Below are positions 17,312 through 24,640 of a stretch of 42,350 nucleotides of DNA, one piece after another. Within the stretch, counting starts at the first letter, position 1, and the number at the start of each line of letters is the position of its first letter. The notes beneath the pieces are model-generated. The model was not told the origin of the DNA, did no database searches, and saw only the letters and a list, made by a program, of their open reading frames with translations. Location: NCBI RefSeq assembly GCF_001648595.1, contig NZ_LBAW01000026.1:1-42350 (forward strand), read 5' to 3'. The translations under genes were made by a program, and so were the position numbers. Source of the DNA: Legionella bozemanae (GTDB lineage: Bacteria > Pseudomonadota > Gammaproteobacteria > Legionellales > Legionellaceae).

Positions 17312-18787
17312 TTAATCAAATCCTGTGCTTAAACTGGATAGTGGGGGAGGCATTTGATTTTCCTTATCATCATGAGTCTTAAAAAAAGATGTTTTAGTTC
17401 TTTTTAGATTTCTTATCTCTTTATCTTTTATCCCTTCAGGGAGCATAAATGAATTATTCTTTTTAAGAACAGGTCTATTCTGCTCCACTAATTTTTTCCC
17501 AAAGAATCGTTCGAATAGACTGGATGTTTTTTCTTTGCTTGGTGTTTGCTCCATTGTATGTCGAGGAGTTAGACGCGGGGAATGAGTTGGGCTGTATGTT
17601 GGTTCTGAAATAGTCTCAGTTCGATCACGCCCTATATTATAAGAAAGAGGGCGTTCGTCCTCTTCAGATTTATCATATAATTTTACTTTGTCCTTTTGGG
17701 TAGCGCATACAGTTAATAAGTCTTTACACATTTTCTTGATATTTTTATCTTCTATAGTATTTAACAAGTGTATGGTACTTAAATATTCTGGGAAATTAAC
17801 CACATCAAGGGGGCGCATAAGATTATTTTTGATATCCTCTAATATTCCTCTTGCTGCACTTTCAATTACCGACTTACCTTTCTTCGAAGTATCAGCCATT
17901 AGTTTAATAACAAAAACCCGCAGTGCATTTTGAAGTTTTCCTTCATTCACTTCTTCACCAAGATTACGGTATCCTTTTCCTTGTCTTGCACTATGAATAG
18001 CGGCAGCTAATTTACTTATTGCCTCTTCTTTTTCTTTGGATCCTTTTTTCATTTGTCCTATTTGGGAACTTCGTATTTCTAAGCTAGTTGCCAAGGTTCT
18101 CATTTCATCATTAAAATCAAAATAGATAGTTCCCTTTTCGGGGTTACTCTCCGAACCTAAAAAATGTTCTAGAGTATTCCAGGCATTATTAATTACCGTA
18201 GCAAACACCGCTACTTTAGTAGTCAAGAGGTTCCTTCTTACTAATAGTTCAGCACGTACAGATTCAGTGTCTGTCTGGGTGAATTCATTGGTAATTCTAT
18301 TGTTTTGTATGTTAAGCCAACTTTGTTGTATTCTATAAATAATGGCACTGGCGATTTGATCGTGTACTTTTTGGATTTCTTTGCTTACATCTTCTTCTGT
18401 GGCCGCACCATTTTCAGACATAACCCGCTTTACTATTAATTGAACTTGTTTTTCCCAAAAGCTATTCCATGCTTCACTCTGTTTCATAGGCTCGAAAAAA
18501 AATTTATAAAATGTTGCTTTGGTATAACTTAGATTCGCTTCATTCACTCGAGGTTTCCATTGATCGAAGAGTTTACCAAATGATTCGAGTACTTTGTCCT
18601 CACATAATATTTCTAATAATTCCGTGGGTTCTTTTATCTGAACATTTCCCAGAGACGGTGTAAAAAATAATCTTCCATTTAATTTATTTAACAGTTCACC
18701 TACATCTTTATCGTCTACTGGTGTATTTTTCAGAGCATCGGATACATACTCTAAATATTCGACTAGCATCTCAGCAGCATTTTTCAT
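17312..18787 (-). CDS. Large helical protein, putative effector
   Basis: A 491-residue protein with no signal peptide. It is mainly helical through about residue 370; then follows a Ser/Thr/Pro-rich stretch (TYSPTHSPRLTPRHT) and a basic, disordered tail with NLKRTKTSFFKTHDDKENQ. GGGGAT precedes the ATG. No known domain was recognised. The SP/TP-rich linker would suit phosphorylation in a eukaryotic host, and the overall design resembles Dot/Icm-translocated proteins; this is inference. The IS110 element lies about 50 bases downstream of its stop. Confidence 0.65.
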   Translation of the reverse strand: MKNAAEMLVEYLEYVSDALKNTPVDDKDVGELLNKLNGRLFFTPSLGNVQIKEPTELLEILCEDKVLESFGKLFDQWKPRVNEANLSYTKATFYKFFFEPMKQSEAWNSFWEKQVQLIVKRVMSENGAATEEDVSKEIQKVHDQIASAIIYRIQQSWLNIQNNRITNEFTQTDTESVRAELLVRRNLLTTKVAVFATVINNAWNTLEHFLGSESNPEKGTIYFDFNDEMRTLATSLEIRSSQIGQMKKGSKEKEEAISKLAAAIHSARQGKGYRNLGEEVNEGKLQNALRVFVIKLMADTSKKGKSVIESAARGILEDIKNNLMRPLDVVNFPEYLSTIHLLNTIEDKNIKKMCKDLLTVCATQKDKVKLYDKSEEDERPLSYNIGRDRTETISEPTYSPTHSPRLTPRHTMEQTPSKEKTSSLFERFFGKKLVEQNRPVLKKNNSFMLPEGIKDKEIRNLKRTKTSFFKTHDDKENQMPPPLSSLSTGFD

Positions 18788-19158
18788 TGCAAGATCCCCA
18801 CTTTTAGTTCATGTTGTTTTATAGTTGGCGCCATAGTAGCATTTTATTTCAGCAAAAGGCAGCCATCGCCCATACAATCAGATAAAGCGCTTCCAATATG
18901 AATAAAATGCATTGAGGAGTGAGTAGGTTGAGTCATTCGATCCAACAATTTAAAGTACTTCTACTATATTTAAATTAGAGGCGTGTAAAAATCATCAATG
19001 TAATAAGTGATCGTGAATGTCCGGACTTTTGTAGGGGGAGCGGGGAAAAGGATGGGGGAACTACAGCGAGGGCAGTGTAATATTCGTCCCATAATTCAGA
19101 ATTAAAAGGGCCTATCCAAGCACAGGCATTCATAGTAGAAGCCAAACAGGAAGATCCG
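18788..19158. other. Divergent upstream region of the acyl-carrier-protein operon
   Basis: No gene was seen. Between the effector gene on the minus strand and the ACP on the plus strand, it should contain both promoters. A palindromic repeat relative (ggttgagtcattcgatccaac, about 18926) is present. No operator could be assigned. Confidence 0.5.
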
Positions 19159-19398
19159 ATGGAAATTCAGCACATAAAAAAAGAAGTAAAACAATTTTTA
19201 CTTAATTCTTTTAGAATTAAGGATATTGGCTATTCGGATAATATTTTTGATACAGGTGCCATGCATTCTTTATTTTTCATTCAATTATTAGTTTTTATCG
19301 AGAAGAAATATAAAATTGATCTTGAGGTCGGTGAGTTTGAGCCAAATCAGTTAACGAGTATTGATGCCATTGCTGGTTTTATTTCGAGTAAACTATAA
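19159..19398 (+). CDS. Free acyl carrier protein (ZmaH-like)
   Basis: A 79-residue carrier protein with the ACP four-helix pattern. The phosphopantetheine site is S37 in GAMHSLFFIQLL; the usual D-S-L is H-S-L here, as tolerated in discrete ACPs for unusual extender units. It is the first gene of a five-gene co-directional group with a hydroxyacyl dehydrogenase, acyl-CoA dehydrogenase, Ser-type adenylation domain and ketosynthase. By analogy with ZmaH of zwittermicin biosynthesis it would carry seryl, then 2-amino-3-oxopropionyl, then aminomalonyl groups. It is unlikely to be the fatty-acid ACP. It needs a 4'-phosphopantetheinyl transferase encoded elsewhere. Confidence 0.85.
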   Translation: MEIQHIKKEVKQFLLNSFRIKDIGYSDNIFDTGAMHSLFFIQLLVFIEKKYKIDLEVGEFEPNQLTSIDAIAGFISSKL

Positions 19399-19458
19399 TT
19401 CAATATGGATAACCGAGATAAAGTTTTGGCTGTATAATGCATGCGGAATGGACACGAC

Positions 19459-20313
19459 ATGAAACAAAAAAAACTGACTCTTCTTGGCGCAGGAACAATG
19501 GGTTCAGGTATTGCACAACTTTTTGCGCAATGCGGATTTTATGTCACCTTAATTGATAATCGCCAATCGCAATTAGATAAAGCAAGAAACACAATAGCTA
19601 AAAATTTGCACTATCTGGCATTAACCCAGAATTTACCATCAAACCATTCTATTGAAACAATATTGGCATCCATTTCTTTTACAACAAAACTAGATGAACT
19701 CCAGCACTCTGAATACATTATTGAAAATATCCCTGAAAATTGGGAACAGAAGAAAGCGTTATACCAAGTATTCAATGAACAATGCAGTTCAACCTGTATT
19801 TTCGGGGTAAATACTTCTTCCATATCCATTACGAAAATAGCATCGCTTGTTGAGTATCCTCAACGTGTTATAGGGGTACACTTTATGAACCCGGCACCAA
19901 TGATGCCTATGGTAGAAGTGATAAAGGGATATCACACGGATGAATTGACAATAGAAAGCACCAGGGTGCTACTTGAGCAAGTGCATAAAAAAATGATTGT
20001 TGTAAAGGACTCTGCTGGCTTTGTAAGTAATCGGGCAATGATGATTTTTATTAATGAAGCCATTTTTATGGTACAGGAAAACATTGCATCAATTGAAGAC
20101 ATTGATATTCTATTTAAACAATGTTTTGGGCATAAAATGGGGCCGCTGCATACAGCAGATTTAATTGGATTGGATACGGTTCTCTATTCTTTAGAATCCA
20201 TATATTCAGCGCTAAACGATCCAAAGTACCGGCCATGCTGGTTATTAAAAAATATGGTTGATGCAGGGCTTCTTGGACAGAAAACGAAAAAAGGATTTTA
20301 TCAATATGAATAG
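19459..20313 (+). CDS. 3-hydroxyacyl-CoA/ACP dehydrogenase homologue (ZmaG-like)
   Basis: About 284 residues, the normal length of single-function 3-hydroxybutyryl-CoA dehydrogenases. The NAD-binding GAGTMGSGIAQ sits at 10-20, with the adenosine-ribose acid in LIDN. NTSSISIT and VHFMNPAPMMP give S120, H141 and N144 of the catalytic set. A frame extension to ATG 19441 has no ribosome binding site, so the second Met at 19459 is taken. In this context it is predicted to oxidise the hydroxymethyl of seryl-S-ACP to the aldehyde, as ZmaG does. Ordinary beta-oxidation is possible but does not explain the neighbours. It is followed by a palindromic insertion. Confidence 0.85.
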   Translation: MKQKKLTLLGAGTMGSGIAQLFAQCGFYVTLIDNRQSQLDKARNTIAKNLHYLALTQNLPSNHSIETILASISFTTKLDELQHSEYIIENIPENWEQKKALYQVFNEQCSSTCIFGVNTSSISITKIASLVEYPQRVIGVHFMNPAPMMPMVEVIKGYHTDELTIESTRVLLEQVHKKMIVVKDSAGFVSNRAMMIFINEAIFMVQENIASIEDIDILFKQCFGHKMGPLHTADLIGLDTVLYSLESIYSALNDPKYRPCWLLKNMVDAGLLGQKTKKGFYQYE

Positions 20314-20332
20314 GGTTTGTTTGCACGCCATT

Positions 20333-20420
20333 CCTACTTCCCGCGGCTTGTCCGCGGGATCCACAGATTCAGGCACAGAGCGAAATTTCTGGCTCCCCCG
20401 GATAAGCCGCGGGAAGTAGG
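20333..20420. repeat. 88-bp palindromic element inside the operon
   Basis: Perfect 17-bp arms cctacttcccgcggctt (20333-20349) and aagccgcgggaagtagg (20404-20420) continue inward with a few more pairs. It lies between the two dehydrogenase genes. Both strands stay open through it and encode similar peptides (FPRLVRG... and PDKPREVG), a known trait of palindromic elements in intracellular bacteria. It is GC-rich, unlike its surroundings. As RNA it would form a strong hairpin and could reduce downstream expression. Confidence 0.8.
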
Positions 20421-20460
20421 GGAGCGAGTTGGCCAAGATAGTAAAATGGTACAAACTCTA

Positions 20461-20475
20461 AGGAGAGGAATTTTG
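20461..20475 (+). promoter_or_regulatory. Ribosome binding site that fixes a TTG start
   Basis: AGGAGAGG (20461-20468) stands 4 bases before TTG at 20473. The alternative in-frame ATG at 20446 has no Shine-Dalgarno sequence. The longer frame back to 20317 runs through the palindromic element and is not protein-like. Confidence 0.65.
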
Positions 20476-21597
20476 CCAAATTATCAACCTCGATATGTGA
20501 AGCAACAGCGATTTTTTAATCAATTCATCGAAAATTGTCTTCACACGCAAGCGCCAACTTTTGATAAAGAACAAAATATCCCGCGCGATTTTTTTTATAC
20601 GTTAGCCCAAAATGGTTTTTTAGGCGCTTGCATTCCTAAACAATTTGGCGGGCAGCAATGGGATGAATTGACCATTGGGATCATGCATGAATCGTTTGCT
20701 AAAGAGCTTTGTTCCTTGGCAAATATTTTAACTGTATTGGGCATGGTGAATAAGTCACTCATACAGTTTGGTTCAAAAGTGCAGAAGCAAACCTGGTTAC
20801 CCCAGATTGCATCAGGGAAAATTTTAGCTGCATTCGCATTCACTGAATCTAATATTGGTAGTGATTTGGAACACGTTGAAACTCAGTTGTTGGATAAAGG
20901 TGATGAATTGATTCTAAAAGGGAGTAAAAAATACATCACTTTAGGACAAATAGCGGATTTGTTTCTAGTTTTAGCAAACTGTCAAGGACAGCCTACTGTG
21001 ATTTTAGTTGAAAAGGACACGCCAGGCGTAACTATTTCACCAATGTCTAATTTTTTAGGTTTACGTTCTAATATGTTGGCAGAAATTTTTTTTGATAATT
21101 GCCGCATCCCTAAAACAAATCTATTGGGGAGTATTGGTATGGGTTTAGCCTATGTGGCCCAAACTGCTTTAGATGAAGGACGCTATACAACAGCGTGTGG
21201 ATGTGTTGGTTTAGGACAAGCATGCCTGGATGCGGCTCGTGGCTATGCCCAAGAAAGAAGACAATTCGATCGTCCATTAGATGAGCATCAGTTAATTCAA
21301 AAAATGATAGCTGAAATGGTGGTGCAAGTTAAAGCTGCCCGAGAATTGTGTTTTTATGCAGGAGAACTGAGACAACAAAAAAATCCGGCATACATTGCTG
21401 AAACCTTAGTAGCAAAATATGTTGCCTCTAAAATGGTTGTTTTTGTATCGAATCATGCAGTGCAAATATTTGGTGCAGCGGGTTTTGATGACGCTTATCC
21501 TGTTGAACGATATTATAGAGATGCCAAGGTAATGGAGATTATCGAGGGGACCTCACAAATGCACGAGATTCTCATTTCGAAGCTTTGCATCAATTAA
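20473..21597 (+). CDS. Acyl-CoA/acyl-ACP dehydrogenase homologue (ZmaI-like)
   Basis: About 374 residues from the TTG start, the usual size of a flavin acyl-CoA dehydrogenase. It has FAFTESNIGSDLEHVET (FAD/substrate loop), ALDEGRYTTACGCVGLGQAC, ERRQFDRPLDEHQLIQ, and the C-terminal YYRDAKVMEIIEGTSQMHE with catalytic-type E358. In zwittermicin-type pathways a homologue (ZmaI) oxidises the aldehyde of 2-amino-3-oxopropionyl-ACP to aminomalonyl-ACP; that is the predicted role here. The next gene starts 18 bases after its stop, so the two are almost certainly co-transcribed. A fatty acyl-CoA dehydrogenase would not normally sit with an adenylation domain and a ketosynthase. Confidence 0.85.
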   Translation: MPNYQPRYVKQQRFFNQFIENCLHTQAPTFDKEQNIPRDFFYTLAQNGFLGACIPKQFGGQQWDELTIGIMHESFAKELCSLANILTVLGMVNKSLIQFGSKVQKQTWLPQIASGKILAAFAFTESNIGSDLEHVETQLLDKGDELILKGSKKYITLGQIADLFLVLANCQGQPTVILVEKDTPGVTISPMSNFLGLRSNMLAEIFFDNCRIPKTNLLGSIGMGLAYVAQTALDEGRYTTACGCVGLGQACLDAARGYAQERRQFDRPLDEHQLIQKMIAEMVVQVKAARELCFYAGELRQQKNPAYIAETLVAKYVASKMVVFVSNHAVQIFGAAGFDDAYPVERYYRDAKVMEIIEGTSQMHEILISKLCIN

Positions 21598-21615
21598 AAA
21601 GGGTATTTTTATACA

Positions 21616-23160
21616 ATGAGATCCTCTGAACAGTACCCAACAATTTGCTCCTTATTCGAAGAGCAAGTAAAGAAAAAACCGGAAAATACGGCAATTTATC
21701 TGGAAGATCGGCACATTTCGTATGATGCATTTAATAAACAAGTCAATCAATATGCACGATATCTGCAAAGAAAAGGGCTGCCATTAAATGGAATTGTTGG
21801 CATTCAACTCATGCGTTCTTTTGAAATGCTCGTGGCAATTTTTGCAGTATTAAAGGCAGGAGGAGCCTATTTACCAATAGATCCCCTGGCTCCTGTAATG
21901 AGAAATCAAACCATACTTGAAGACAGTCAAATCAAATTTCTCATCGTTGATGAGAGTTTATTATTGGCAGAAAAATCCGGATTATTAGATGATAAGGATA
22001 ATCTGCACGTATTAAGTATTCGTGACAATGTGAGCCATGAAGAATGCCATAATTTAAACTTGCGCCGAGGAAAACACGATTTAGCTTATGTGATGTATAC
22101 TTCAGGTACTACAGGCAAACCCAAAGGGGTCATGATTTCACATCAAGCCCTCGTTAATCGAATTCTATGGATGCAAAATACCTTTCCCTTACAACGCCAT
22201 GACGTAGTATTTCATAAAACACATATTTGTTTTGACGTCTCTGTGTGGGAGACCTGTTGGTGGGCTATTGCGGGTGCTGGAGTAGCTCTCTTGCCGCCCC
22301 AAAAAGAACATGATATTAAGTTATTTATTCATATGATTGAGCAATATCAGCTCAGCGTCATTCATTTTGTACCCTCCATATTACGTATCTTTTTAAGTTA
22401 TATTAAAGAAGATTTTTCGATAACTCGCTTAAGCTCGTTAAAGTATGTCTTTTCAAGTGGAGAGGTGCTTGATGCGCGAAGTGTTAATCTATTTAATAAG
22501 CTGTTTCAAGATCAAAAAACATTATTAGTCAATTTATATGGACCTACAGAGGCCACAATAGATGTTTCTTATTTTATTTGTGAAAAGCACAAATGTTATC
22601 GGACTATTCCAATTGGAAAGCCCATCCAGAATATTCAATTTTTTGTGTTAGATGAGCGACTTGATTCAACCGGTTTCGAACCCGGAGAACTGTTCATTTC
22701 CGGAATTGGATTAGCTCAAGGTTATTTAAATAATCCAGCGCTTACTCAGGCATCGTTCATAGACAATCCTTACTTGCCTGGAGAAAAAATGTATTGTACT
22801 GGAGATATAGTACGTTGGAATAAAGAGCATGAATTATTATTTTTGGGCCGTAAGGATGATCAAGTAAAATTACATGGTATCCGTATTGAATTAGGAGAAA
22901 TACACTATCATTTATTAGCGCATCCCAACATTCAGGATGCAGTTGTAGTCTGCGAGAAAGTGGATTTTCTTGATCATCGAATGGTTGTGTTCTTAATTGC
23001 TAATAACCAACAAATAAAACCTAGTAATGCTGAGCTTAAATTGTTTTTAAAAAACAGGCTCCCAGAGTACATGGTGCCGGAGCATTATATATGGTTAAGC
23101 GCATTGCCAATAAAAGAAAATGGAAAAATAGATAAAGAGAAACTATTGAGTTTCATTTAG
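21616..23160 (+). CDS. Stand-alone NRPS adenylation domain, serine code (ZmaJ-like)
   Basis: A 514-residue adenylation domain without condensation or carrier domains. Core motifs include YTSGTTGKPKGV (161-172), FDVSVWE (206-212), NLYGPTE (306-312), YCTGD (393-397), GRKDDQVKLHGIRIELGEI and the A10 motif NGKID with K504. Aligned by eye with GrsA, the ten specificity residues are D207 V208 W211 H250 F279 S281 L307 I315 D316 K504, i.e. DVWHFSLIDK. The EntF serine code is DVWHFSLVDK, one conservative change away. It should therefore make seryl-AMP and load the free ACP at 19159, as ZmaJ loads ZmaH. Start ATG at 21616. Confidence 0.9.
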   Translation: MRSSEQYPTICSLFEEQVKKKPENTAIYLEDRHISYDAFNKQVNQYARYLQRKGLPLNGIVGIQLMRSFEMLVAIFAVLKAGGAYLPIDPLAPVMRNQTILEDSQIKFLIVDESLLLAEKSGLLDDKDNLHVLSIRDNVSHEECHNLNLRRGKHDLAYVMYTSGTTGKPKGVMISHQALVNRILWMQNTFPLQRHDVVFHKTHICFDVSVWETCWWAIAGAGVALLPPQKEHDIKLFIHMIEQYQLSVIHFVPSILRIFLSYIKEDFSITRLSSLKYVFSSGEVLDARSVNLFNKLFQDQKTLLVNLYGPTEATIDVSYFICEKHKCYRTIPIGKPIQNIQFFVLDERLDSTGFEPGELFISGIGLAQGYLNNPALTQASFIDNPYLPGEKMYCTGDIVRWNKEHELLFLGRKDDQVKLHGIRIELGEIHYHLLAHPNIQDAVVVCEKVDFLDHRMVVFLIANNQQIKPSNAELKLFLKNRLPEYMVPEHYIWLSALPIKENGKIDKEKLLSFI

Positions 23161-23272
23161 CCTAAATAACATCATGAAATAAAAATACTCAATTGGGTTG
23201 TTATTTAATTCAAATAAAAAAAATAACCTATATTTAAAATATACCAAAGAGTAAAGCAGGGTCCTTTTAATT

Positions 23273-24586
23273 ATGAATGTAAATAACCACTCAAACAAAG
23301 TTGCTATTGTGGGTATGGCTGTAAAATTGCCTGGAGCCAATGATCTTGAGGAATATTGGGATCTCTTAAGGTTTGGTAACGAAGCGGTTAGTAAATTTTC
23401 TGCAGAGCAATTACAGCGGTCGGGCATTTCAGAGCAGTTAATCGATGCCCCTTATTATAAACCATATAGGGGAATATTAGATGACTTAGAATCGTTTGAT
23501 ACTCCTCCGTTTGCAAGTACCACCAAAAATTTTGAATTATTAGGCGTTCAAGGCAAAGTGATGTCCCATCTAACTTATCGTGCTTTGAGTACCATGAGAA
23601 GTCAGGCAAACAACTCAAATAACTTCATCAAAAATACGTCTGTTTATATTGGGGCAAATAATCAACCCGCCTCTCATTTCTTGGGCGCAGCCTATTACCA
23701 AGCGATTGATACCCAAAAAGCGATAGAAAGGTATTATTCAAAAGTAATCGCCCCCTATATTTCTTATCAATTTGGATTTCAAGGAAGCTCCATTGATTTA
23801 TATACCGCGTGCTCGTCTTCTTTAACTGCTGTGATTCAAAGTTGTCGCGAGTTAAATGGTCATTTATGTGATATGGCAATTGCAGGTGCGTGCTTAATCG
23901 ATTTACCTCAAGAAATTGGATATATTTATGAAGAGAATGGCTTATTTTCCTCTGACGGTCATTGTCATTCTTTTGATGCTTCAGCATGCGGCACTTTATA
24001 CTCCAGTGGTGCTGGGTTGGTTGTTTTAAAACGGCTTGAAGATGCAATTGCAGATAATGATCAAATCCATGCGGTTATTATCGGAGCCGCTATGAATAAT
24101 GATGGTAATTCTTCAAAAGAAGGATTTATGGCACCAGGGATTCATGGCCAATATACTTGCTTGCAGTCGGCTTGGAAAAATGCTGGGATTGAGCCAGGTG
24201 ATCTTGATTATATTGCAGCCCATGGCGCTTCAACCAAATTAGGCGATGCAACAGAAATATATGCCCTAAAAAAAGCGTTCAAAGATGTTACAAAAACTCA
24301 TCGTTGTCCACTAAGCTCGGTAATAAGTAATCTGGGCCATACGGGTATAGTATCCGGTATGGCTTCAATCATTAAAACGGTACTTATGCTCCAAAATAAA
24401 GCTATTGTTCCTTCAATTAATTTCGAAACTCCGAATCCAGATTTTATGTTGGACGATTCGCCCCTATATATTGCCACTGAATTTCAAGATTTTCCCACAA
24501 TTAAAAAACACTATTTAGCTGGAGTTTCTAGCTATGGCGCGGGAGGAAGTAATACACACCTGGTTATGCATAGCTATGATGAATAA
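23273..24586 (+). CDS. Stand-alone type I PKS-like ketosynthase
   Basis: A 437-residue beta-ketoacyl synthase with a complete catalytic triad: C180 in LYTACSSSL, H317 in IAAHGAST, and H356 in NLGHTG. It resembles modular-PKS ketosynthases (N-terminal VAIVGMAVKLPGA, SYQFGFQGSS) rather than FabB/FabF. It ends right after the domain (GVSSYGAGGSNTHLV), with no acyltransferase, ketoreductase or carrier domain. It would condense an acyl thioester with the ACP-bound aminomalonyl unit, losing CO2. It is 112 bases downstream of the adenylation gene, an AT-rich gap that might contain its own promoter. Starter acyl group unknown. Confidence 0.9.
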   Translation: MNVNNHSNKVAIVGMAVKLPGANDLEEYWDLLRFGNEAVSKFSAEQLQRSGISEQLIDAPYYKPYRGILDDLESFDTPPFASTTKNFELLGVQGKVMSHLTYRALSTMRSQANNSNNFIKNTSVYIGANNQPASHFLGAAYYQAIDTQKAIERYYSKVIAPYISYQFGFQGSSIDLYTACSSSLTAVIQSCRELNGHLCDMAIAGACLIDLPQEIGYIYEENGLFSSDGHCHSFDASACGTLYSSGAGLVVLKRLEDAIADNDQIHAVIIGAAMNNDGNSSKEGFMAPGIHGQYTCLQSAWKNAGIEPGDLDYIAAHGASTKLGDATEIYALKKAFKDVTKTHRCPLSSVISNLGHTGIVSGMASIIKTVLMLQNKAIVPSINFETPNPDFMLDDSPLYIATEFQDFPTIKKHYLAGVSSYGAGGSNTHLVMHSYDE

Positions 24587-24640
24587 GTGGTCACTCCGTA
24601 TCAAGCGGCAGGGTGTAGGTGAGGGAGTTTTTTTCTTAAC

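Noticed and set aside
20245..20454. Minus-strand frame across the same repeat
   Set aside because: It exists only because the palindrome is open on both strands.
20317..20472. N-terminal extension of the acyl-CoA dehydrogenase through the palindromic repeat
   Set aside because: The residues come from the repeat, not the family, and a strong ribosome binding site precedes TTG 20473.
23628..24047. 139-codon minus-strand frame inside the ketosynthase gene
   Set aside because: It is the antisense shadow of a well-supported ketosynthase.
19159..24586. CRISPR array, tRNA or rRNA genes in the window
   Set aside because: None was seen; there are no regularly spaced direct repeats and no cloverleaf with a TTCRA arm was recognised.
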